DNA from: DATKWS01 sp035529435
GTDB taxonomy: Bacteria; Krumholzibacteriota; Krumholzibacteriia; Krumholzibacteriales; Krumholzibacteriaceae
Assembly (NCBI GenBank): GCA_035529435.1
Contig: DATKWS010000145.1
Coordinates: 1 to 11,115 of the forward strand
Direction of reading: 5' to 3'
Length of the DNA stretch: 11,115 nt
Made by a program: the position numbers and the translations under genes. Of this stretch, positions 6,091 through 11,115 are shown one piece after another. The first letter of the stretch is position 1. Every line of letters begins with the position of its first letter. The notes below the pieces were generated by a model, which worked only from the letters and a program-made list of their open reading frames with translations, was not told the DNA's origin and made no database searches.

Positions 6091-6723
6091 CTACTCCGCG
6101 GTTCCCAGAGGGAATGCGACGCCCGCCATGAACGAGAAGGCGCTGTTTCGGATCGCCGCCTCGCCGGCATCGTCGATCGTCATGAATCCCAGTGTGTATC
6201 GCAGGTCGAAGAGGATCTCGGCGGAACCGACATCGAAGCCGACATTCAAGCCCAGCACGAAACCAAGATCCATATCACTCGTGATATCGCTCGCGTCCTC
6301 CTCGGCGGTCTGTCCGAGATACTCGCCCTTGAGCGTGGAATTGACATTGAACGCAAGCGCGGGGCCGAAAATGAAACCCGGCGTTACGGCGCTCTCCGTC
6401 GGGATCACTATCTTGAAGAGAATCGGGATCTCGATGTAGTCGAGGTTCCATGTGAGCTCGACCCCGAGAAACTCTTCCTTGATCCCTTTCCGGTGATAGA
6501 GGAATTCCGGCTGTATCCCGAATTTATCGTTGAACATGTAAGTGAAATACGCGCCGCCGAGAAATCCGGCCTTCATATCCTCGCCGGCGGTATCCTCGCC
6601 CCACCAGCTCGAAACGGTCAGGCCTCCTTTGACGCCGAGCGCGGCGCCGGCGCGGGCATGGGAGAACAAACACGGGGTGACAGCCAGCACGGCGATGAGC
6701 ACGGCAATTGCCAATCGCTTCAT
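6091..6723 (-). CDS. outer-membrane beta-barrel protein (porin-family, PorT-like)
   Basis: A 210-aa exported protein. The signal peptide MKRLAIAVLIAVLAVTPCLF-SHARA ends at about residue 25 with an AxA-like site (ARA|G). The mature part alternates short amphipathic strands and Gly/Asp turns typical of an 8-10-stranded barrel: LGVKGGLTVSSWWG, GFLGGAYFTYMFNDKFGIQPEFLY, LDYIEIPILFKIV, GFIFGPALAF, and a final strand FSFMAGVAFPLG. FGIQPEFLY and YIEIPILFK are hallmarks of the outer-membrane beta-barrel domain family (PF13568-like). The C-terminus ends in TAE instead of an aromatic residue. GGGAGGGA lies just before the ATG at 6723. It is convergent with dinB and divergent from the propeller gene, so it is its own unit. 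The cargo or role is unknown; transport and structural roles are both possible. Confidence 0.85.
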   Translation of the reverse strand: MKRLAIAVLIAVLAVTPCLFSHARAGAALGVKGGLTVSSWWGEDTAGEDMKAGFLGGAYFTYMFNDKFGIQPEFLYHRKGIKEEFLGVELTWNLDYIEIPILFKIVIPTESAVTPGFIFGPALAFNVNSTLKGEYLGQTAEEDASDITSDMDLGFVLGLNVGFDVGSAEILFDLRYTLGFMTIDDAGEAAIRNSAFSFMAGVAFPLGTAE

Positions 6724-6770
6724 ACTATCCCTCCCTCGGATAAGGTGACAGGACTGGTATCCGTTACCGC

Positions 6771-6799
6771 ATTGTTTCCCGTAACTATATTTCTGTCAA
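6771..6799 (-). promoter_or_regulatory. promoter of the beta-barrel gene
   Basis: On the minus strand: TTGACA (6799-6794), 17-nt spacer, AACAAT (6776-6771). The -35 is perfect and the -10 is 4/6. Start near 6764, leader about 40 nt. Confidence 0.6.
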
Positions 6800-6937
6800 C
6801 ATTTTTATATGAAAATCATGGCGGGAGGGCGCCCCCGCGGGTTGTGATTATAGCGCTGCGCACGCGGTCCGGGTGCATTCACGCCATGACCGGCGGATAT
6901 ACCATTTTCCTCGTCACGCGTGGTGGATGGTGAATGA

Positions 6938-6966
6938 TTGCCACCGTCGCCTCGGGCTGCTATTAT
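6938..6966 (+). promoter_or_regulatory. promoter of the propeller/DHH operon
   Basis: TTGCCA (6938-6943), 17-nt spacer, TATTAT (6961-6966) with TG at 6958-6959 as extended -10. Start near 6973, leader about 62 nt before the ATG at 7035. Between this and the divergent promoter (6800-6937) I see only a small GC-rich hairpin near 6821-6838. Confidence 0.6.
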
Positions 6967-7034
6967 TGCGTGAAAGCAAAATAACCATTGAACGGGGAGA
7001 GCGGAGGTCGATAAACAGTGAAGGATGGTGCCGC

Positions 7035-8912
7035 ATGACGCGAATCCTGCCGTGCTCGTTCGTATCGATGACGCTGATCGCGCTTGCATTCATCTCCTGT
7101 GGGAATGACAATCCGGTACTGCCCGATCCACCGCCGGACCCCATGCCGTTCTGGGTCCAGACGGGCGGTCCCTACGGCGGCGAGGTTCACGCGCTCGCTC
7201 TGTCTCCCTTAGGTGATCTGTACGCGGGGACGAATGTCGGTGGAGTGTTTCTTTCGGAGGACGGAACTGATTGGGAGAGAGTGAGCGACGGGCTCTCCAA
7301 CGGCAATGTGTACGCGCTCCTCATGTTTGATTATAGTTCCATCCTCGCCGGGACCATCGGCGGCGGTGTGTTCCAGACGACCTACGGCGGGAACAACTGG
7401 GTTCGAAAAAGCGAAGGATTCGGAAACGATATCGATAAGCTCAGTATCACGAGCTTCGCGACGGATTCTCAAGGAGCCGTATTTGCCGGCACGCACGATG
7501 GAGTGTTCCGCTCCGATGATGCAGGCGAGAGCTGGACCGAGGCGAGCGACGGCCTCACCTCGACATTCGTCTATGCAGTTGCCGTGGATTCCGGTGATCG
7601 ACTATTCGCCGGTACGCAAAGCGGTGTATTCGGCACGAGCGACGGCGGCGCGTCATGGGAGCGGTCGGGCACCGCACTGGACGGTGCCGGGATTTACGAT
7701 CTCGCCGTGAATGCGAGCGACCACCTCTTCGCCGCGGTGGCCGGCGACGGGGTATACCGTTCGACCGATCACGGCGAAGACTGGTCGCGGCTCGCCATCG
7801 CCGTTGAAGCACCCGATGTCCTCTCCGTCTCGATCGCTTCGGACAGTTCGGTCTATGCCGGTACGGCGGGGCGGGGCATCTTCCGATCCTTTGACAACGG
7901 GGAATCATGGCAGCGGATGGAGGAGGCCCCGCTGGGGCTGCATTACAACTGTCTCTTCACTGTTCACTACAGGTATGTATTCGTGGGGAGCGATGGGCAG
8001 GGGGTGTTCCGCTCGAACATTGACAGCGGGCAATGGCTGCATATAGTCAACGGCATGTGGAATACATTCATCTATGCGTTCACGCTCGACTCCGGGGGAA
8101 CCCTCTTTGTCGGTACGCGTCATAACGGCGTGTTCGGCACCGATGACGGGGGGAGGAGCTGGCGGCGGATCAATGAAGGACTCGGCGGTGATTTCGTGAC
8201 TGCCCTGCACGCGACCGGCGCGGACCTGCTGTTCGCCGCCACCGCGGAAGACGGAATATTTCGATCGGCCGATAACGGCGAAACCTGGCAGCGCGCCGCG
8301 GACGGCATCAACGGCGAAGTTATCTACTGCCTGGCGAGTTATGGAATGCAGTACATCTATGCCGGCGGCGACGGCGGCGTCTTCGTATCACAGGACGACG
8401 GCGGCAACTGGGTATCATGCGGCGCCGGCATCGACTCGAGGACCGTGCGCTCCATCGCCGTGAATGACAGCGGGTACGTCTTCGCCGGTACGGTGGACGG
8501 CGGGGTGTTTCGCTCGACGGGCGCCTGCCTCGATTGGGAGTCTCTCGGTCTCTCCGGTGCCGACGTGCGCGCCCTCCTCGTGGATGATGCGGGGAACATC
8601 CTCGCCGGCGCCTACGGCACCGGTGCGTACTACCACGCAAATGTTCCGGGGGGCGACTGGACCAAGATTGAAAACGGCCTCACGCGGAACTTCGTGATGG
8701 CATTTGCCCGCGGCCCCTCGGGCCGCATCTACGCAGGGACCTTCGGAGGCGTGTTTATTTCAGACGACGGCGGCGGCACCTGGAACCCGGAAAACGACGG
8801 ACTGGCGTTCAGGAATATAATGGCGCTGGCCTTCGTCCCGGGGCATGGTATCGTCGCCGGAACGCTCGGCGGCGGAGTGTACCGGAGCAGCGCGGCGGAG
8901 GGGATGCAATGA
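7035..8912 (+). CDS. lipoprotein with 14 Asp-box/BNR-like beta-propeller repeats
   Basis: A 625-aa lipoprotein. The start at 7035 is chosen because it gives a lipoprotein signal (MTRILPCSFVSMTLIALAFISC, Cys22 lipidated) with AAGGA about 9 nt upstream; the frame stays open further up without signal features. A Pro/Asp linker (24-40) leads to 14 repeats, from LYAGTNVGGVF (62) to IVAGTLGGGVYRS (606), about 42 aa apart. The unit is [VLI][FY]AGT-x-GGVFRSxDxGxxW. Canonical Asp boxes include SDDAGESW, STDHGEDW, SFDNGESW, SADNGETW, SQDDGGNW and SDDGGGTW; four units (2, 7, 11, 12) are degenerate. Fourteen blades suggest two seven-bladed propellers in tandem. No catalytic residues are evident, so a binding or scaffolding role on the outer membrane or cell surface is likelier than sialidase activity. 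Its stop overlaps the start of the DHH gene. Confidence 0.88.
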   Translation: MTRILPCSFVSMTLIALAFISCGNDNPVLPDPPPDPMPFWVQTGGPYGGEVHALALSPLGDLYAGTNVGGVFLSEDGTDWERVSDGLSNGNVYALLMFDYSSILAGTIGGGVFQTTYGGNNWVRKSEGFGNDIDKLSITSFATDSQGAVFAGTHDGVFRSDDAGESWTEASDGLTSTFVYAVAVDSGDRLFAGTQSGVFGTSDGGASWERSGTALDGAGIYDLAVNASDHLFAAVAGDGVYRSTDHGEDWSRLAIAVEAPDVLSVSIASDSSVYAGTAGRGIFRSFDNGESWQRMEEAPLGLHYNCLFTVHYRYVFVGSDGQGVFRSNIDSGQWLHIVNGMWNTFIYAFTLDSGGTLFVGTRHNGVFGTDDGGRSWRRINEGLGGDFVTALHATGADLLFAATAEDGIFRSADNGETWQRAADGINGEVIYCLASYGMQYIYAGGDGGVFVSQDDGGNWVSCGAGIDSRTVRSIAVNDSGYVFAGTVDGGVFRSTGACLDWESLGLSGADVRALLVDDAGNILAGAYGTGAYYHANVPGGDWTKIENGLTRNFVMAFARGPSGRIYAGTFGGVFISDDGGGTWNPENDGLAFRNIMALAFVPGHGIVAGTLGGGVYRSSAAEGMQ

Positions 8913-9910
8913 ACGTCGAACGCATCATCACACACAATGATTTCGACGGCGTAGTTTCGGCGGCCCTGTGCTCGGCGGTGTACGGATGCGACCGGTTCGT
9001 CTTCACCGGTCCCAATGCCATCGCCCGCGCAGAGATATCGATCACGATGGATGACGTCGTATGCGATCTTCCCTATCCCCTCGAGTGCGGCCAGTGGTTC
9101 GACCACCATTCCGGCAACCGCGAGGCGGTAAGGCTCCGCGGGATTGATCCCGATGCGATCCCGGGGCTGTTCGACGAGCAGCCGTCATGCGCACGCGTGA
9201 TTCTCATGTTTTTCACCGGCCGCGGGGAGTCCCTCGCCGGTCATTTCGAGGAGACCGTGACCGAAGCGGACATGATCGATTCGTTCAATTACCGGAGCGT
9301 CGAGGAGTGGCGCGAGGAGACGCCGGGCAAGCTCGTCGATATGAGCATCAAGGCCTACTCGGCGACGCCCCGCGACCAGACGAAATTCCTTGACCATCTC
9401 ACCGGGCTGGTACGGGACCTGCCCCTCCCACGGGCACTCGAAGATCCCGTGGTCGCCGCGCGCCTCGAGCGGTACCGCGAGGAGGAGCGGCACATGGTGG
9501 AATTCATCGAGCGCTCGGTGAGTTACCTGCCGCAGGACCGCGACAGGGAGCTCATCGTGCTCGATTTCACACCCCACAAGCGGCCGCCCCGCGTGATCAG
9601 AAATCTCGCCTACCTCGTGCAGCCACAGGCCCTCGGCGTGGTGACGCTGAACCCCCTCTTTCGCGGCGGCCGCAAAACAACCGACTTCTCCGTCTCGATG
9701 TCGCTGTCGATGAATATGACCGGCCGTGACCATGGCAAGGACATCGGCGAGATCATGCGCTCGCTGAATATCGGGGACGGCCACGTCGGTGCCGCCGCAG
9801 GCACGGTGAATTGCGATTCCAAGGATGAGATGCTCCGCGCCAAGAAGCGGCTACTCGGCGAGATATGGGATGCATGGCGGTCGATGCGGCCGGAGGATTC
9901 CGTGGAATAG
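8909..9910 (+). CDS. DHH/DHHA1-family phosphoesterase
   Basis: A 333-aa cytoplasmic metal-dependent phosphoesterase. Motif I is HNDFDGVV (9-16, ligands Asp11/Asp13), motif II Asp53 (VVCDLPYP), motif III DHH 65-67 (QWFDHHSGN), motif IV Asp121 (TEADMIDSF), and the DHHA1 substrate-binding loop is GDGHVGAAAG (289-298). All metal positions are present, so it should be active, probably with Mn2+. The family includes nanoRNases, cyclic di-AMP phosphodiesterases, RecJ and exopolyphosphatase-like enzymes; this one has no GGDEF, CBS or membrane part and matches the stand-alone group often called exopolyphosphatase-related, so the substrate is open. ATG 8909 overlaps the propeller stop (ATGA, 4 nt), pointing to translational coupling. 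No clear terminator follows. Confidence 0.9.
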   Translation: MNVERIITHNDFDGVVSAALCSAVYGCDRFVFTGPNAIARAEISITMDDVVCDLPYPLECGQWFDHHSGNREAVRLRGIDPDAIPGLFDEQPSCARVILMFFTGRGESLAGHFEETVTEADMIDSFNYRSVEEWREETPGKLVDMSIKAYSATPRDQTKFLDHLTGLVRDLPLPRALEDPVVAARLERYREEERHMVEFIERSVSYLPQDRDRELIVLDFTPHKRPPRVIRNLAYLVQPQALGVVTLNPLFRGGRKTTDFSVSMSLSMNMTGRDHGKDIGEIMRSLNIGDGHVGAAAGTVNCDSKDEMLRAKKRLLGEIWDAWRSMRPEDSVE

Positions 9911-9995
9911 CCGCGCTCACGCCGGGGGAGCGATGGGTGCTGATCCCTGACCGACCGGGGGAACGCGGGGCGACCGACCGCCATTCTATTTCTTC

Positions 9996-10024
9996 TTGAA
10001 ATAATTTTTGATATTTTATATATA
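9996..10024 (+). promoter_or_regulatory. promoter of the RRM protein gene
   Basis: TTGAAA (9996-10001), 17-nt spacer, TATATA (10019-10024) in a run of AT that stands out from the GC-rich surroundings. Start near 10031 gives a leader of about 165 nt, long for this window. The leader may carry post-transcriptional control, but I could not draw a strong structure. Confidence 0.6.
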
Positions 10025-10196
10025 TGTGCAGGTAGGAGTATTGCATCTCACTACGGGAAGGATGTCAGGTCGTACCGGGGATACGGTGTATTAGAAGAAA
10101 TGCCGTCGAGTAATTCTCCCTTAAATGCTCACGGTAGTTCCATCTTAATACAGGGTTACCGCTCGGTGCACTTGCTCAACAAGAGGAGGAGCAGGA

Positions 10197-10526
10197 ATGA
10201 ACATATACGTCGGCAACCTTTCATACCAGTCCAATGAGGATGATATTCGTAAGGCGTTCGAAGCCTTCGGGACGGTCTCATCCGTCAATATCATCACCGA
10301 CAAGTACAGCGGTGCCTCGAAAGGGTTCAGCTTCGTGGAAATGCCGAATCGGGAAGAAGCGACCGCTGCAATCGACGGTCTGAACGGCACCGATATGGAT
10401 GGAAGGTCGATCAACGTCAGCGAAGCGCGTCCTCGCAGCGAGGGCCGCCGTGGCGGTGGAGGCGGCGGGGGCGGCGGGGGCGGCGGAGGTCGCAGAGGTG
10501 GAGGTGGAGGCGGCCGCCGCTTCTAG
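10197..10526 (+). CDS. RRM RNA-binding protein with glycine-rich tail
   Basis: A 109-aa protein with one complete RNA recognition motif (residues 2-79) and a low-complexity tail. RNP2 is IYVGNL (3-8) and RNP1 is KGFSFVEM (42-49); the RNA-stacking aromatics Tyr4, Phe44 and Phe46 are all present, though Ser replaces the usual Gly/Ala at the fourth RNP1 position. The tail is Arg/Gly only: 13 glycines, RR, six glycines, RRF, resembling the tails of cyanobacterial Rbp proteins and eukaryotic GRPs. Such single-RRM proteins in bacteria bind single-stranded RNA and are often cold- or stress-induced. The ATG at 10197 follows a strong AGAGGAGGAG site. The long leader and AT-rich promoter fit regulated, high-level expression (inference). 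The gene is monocistronic. Confidence 0.93.
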   Translation: MNIYVGNLSYQSNEDDIRKAFEAFGTVSSVNIITDKYSGASKGFSFVEMPNREEATAAIDGLNGTDMDGRSINVSEARPRSEGRRGGGGGGGGGGGGGRRGGGGGGRRF

Positions 10527-10650
10527 TCGACGGCATTGGGTTCATTTAAATAGATTCCTGCTACGATCCAAGCACGTCTCATTTGAGCATATCCGTCGTG
10601 TTGCACGGTCTGTATGGGTCGTTGCGTGCGGCGCGGGAAGCACTGCAGAG

Positions 10651-10741
10651 GCCTGTGGAGGGGCCGGAACCCGGCGACTCGCCACAGGCTGAAAGCGGAC
10701 AGCAGGAGAGCGCCACCGGACCGGCCTTTCATTCCGGCCGG
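10651..10741. other. pair of stable stem-loops downstream of the RRM gene
   Basis: GCCTGTGG (10651-10658) pairs with CCACAGGC (10682-10689), enclosing GCCGG-AAC-CCGGC (10663-10675). A second hairpin CCGGCC (10721-10726)/GGCCGG (10736-10741) follows. No T tract is present, so these are not classical terminators; they may end or stabilise the RRM transcript. I find no gene in 10527-10868. Confidence 0.45.
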
Positions 10742-10751
10742 GAATCGGATA

Positions 10752-10803
10752 GAATTCTCCGATTGAATTCTCGGATGGAATTCTCCGATGGAATTCGATG
10801 ACG
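10752..10803. repeat. 13-bp tandem repeat, four copies each starting with GAATTC
   Basis: GAATTC occurs at 10752, 10765, 10778 and 10791, a strict 13-bp period. The first three units are GAATTCTCCGATT, GAATTCTCGGATG and GAATTCTCCGATG; the fourth diverges after GAATTC. Because TCGGA and TCCGA alternate, neighbours can pair, for example AATCGGA (10743-10749) with TCCGATT (10758-10764). It lies about 65 bp upstream of the GH92-like gene. Confidence 0.8.
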
Positions 10804-10868
10804 GCGGGGTCCGGCTGTGGGTGTTCCTGTCGGGAAGAAGCGCTTTGATTTCGAATCCGCGGAATCTC

Positions 10869-11115
10869 ATGAAGAATATACAGGCCGTACAATACCTCCT
10901 GTTGCTGTCCATCCTGCATGTGACGGGCTGTGCGCGAACGGAGGAAAATCAAAACATTCTCCACTCACCGGGTGACAGGTCCGGCATCGAGGCGCCGGCC
11001 GGTCAATCACACGACCGGGGTCTCGATCGTTCCGCCGGCAGGCGGGAGGGAGGCGGCGCCCCGAACCTGATCCAGTACGTAAATCCCTTCATAGGCACGA
11101 AAAACATGGGGCACA
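10869..11115 (+). CDS. GH92-family alpha-mannosidase-like lipoprotein (C-terminus cut by window edge)
   Basis: Eighty-two codons of an open frame that runs off the right edge. Residues 1-21 (MKNIQAVQYLLLLSILHVTGC) are a lipoprotein signal with lipobox VTGC, Cys21 being the lipidated residue. A polar Gly/Arg/Pro linker (22-65) follows, and the last visible residues, LIQYVNPFIGTKNMGH (67-82), match the entry of glycoside hydrolase family 92, which typically begins with YVNPFIGT-x-GHT. GH92 enzymes are calcium-dependent inverting exo-alpha-mannosidases acting on N-glycans and mannans, commonly at the cell surface or in the periplasm. The ATG at 10869 has only a weak site (GGAA, 4 nt away); TTG 10845 after GGGAAGAAG or GTG 10821 are alternatives. 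The visible match is short, so the family call rests on one motif and the export signal. Confidence 0.75.
   Translation, partial: MKNIQAVQYLLLLSILHVTGCARTEENQNILHSPGDRSGIEAPAGQSHDRGLDRSAGRREGGGAPNLIQYVNPFIGTKNMGH

Noticed and set aside
6019..6933. 304-codon plus-strand frame
   Set aside because: It lies antisense to the beta-barrel gene, which has a signal peptide, ribosome binding site and barrel strands, and it would start within the terminator.
9949..9980. Direct repeat GACCGACCG (near 9949 and 9972)
   Set aside because: Too short and of simple composition; no inverted partner, gene or site attached to it.
10062..10094. Ten-residue leader peptide in the RRM gene leader
   Set aside because: The purine-rich site abuts the ATG with no spacer, and the peptide has no run of regulatory codons.

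Overview
The window is about 58-60% G+C by eye and comes from a Gram-negative bacterium: it encodes an outer-membrane beta-barrel with a signal peptide and three lipoproteins (one cut by the window edge). Three proteins resemble what is common in uncultured FCB-related phyla (Eisenbacteria- or Krumholzibacteriota-like lineages): a pseudopilin-like lipoprotein, a long Asp-box propeller lipoprotein and a small glycine-tailed RRM protein. The placement is an inference from protein style; there is no rRNA or marker gene. I see no transposase, integrase, CRISPR array, tRNA or rRNA.

Layout. (1) 1-313, minus strand: a two-gene module of a 61-aa two-helix membrane protein and an overlapping small Xre-type HTH regulator cut by the left edge. 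Upstream (456-529) two palindromes flank and overlap a near-consensus promoter, probably an autoregulatory operator. (2) 783-1223, minus: a small secreted or lipid-anchored protein with a GspG-type pseudopilin fold. (3) 1396-4241, plus: an extended -10 promoter followed by an alpha/beta hydrolase and an SDR-DUF2867 oxidoreductase, 32 nt apart and likely one operon. (4) 4242-4806: a 565-bp non-coding stretch with an orphan promoter and a dense set of nested inverted repeats that fold into a plausible three-way-junction RNA. (5) 4807-5988, plus: DNA polymerase IV (dinB), ending at a 12-bp bidirectional terminator shared with (6) the convergent outer-membrane beta-barrel gene (6091-6723, minus). 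(7) From a divergent promoter pair in 6724-7034, the plus strand carries a 625-aa lipoprotein with 14 propeller repeats, overlapping by 4 nt a DHH/DHHA1 phosphoesterase (8909-9910). (8) 10197-10526, plus: an RRM RNA-binding protein with a long leader. (9) 10527-10868: a structured intergenic region with a 13-bp tandem repeat containing four GAATTC sites. (10) 10869-end: the N-terminus of a GH92-type alpha-mannosidase lipoprotein, cut by the right edge.

Most genes are independent units. The functional couplings supported by layout are the HTH/membrane-protein pair, the hydrolase/SDR pair and the propeller/DHH pair. The least explained DNA is the structured block 4431-4664 upstream of dinB, the operator pair at 456-529 and the 13-bp repeats at 10752-10803.
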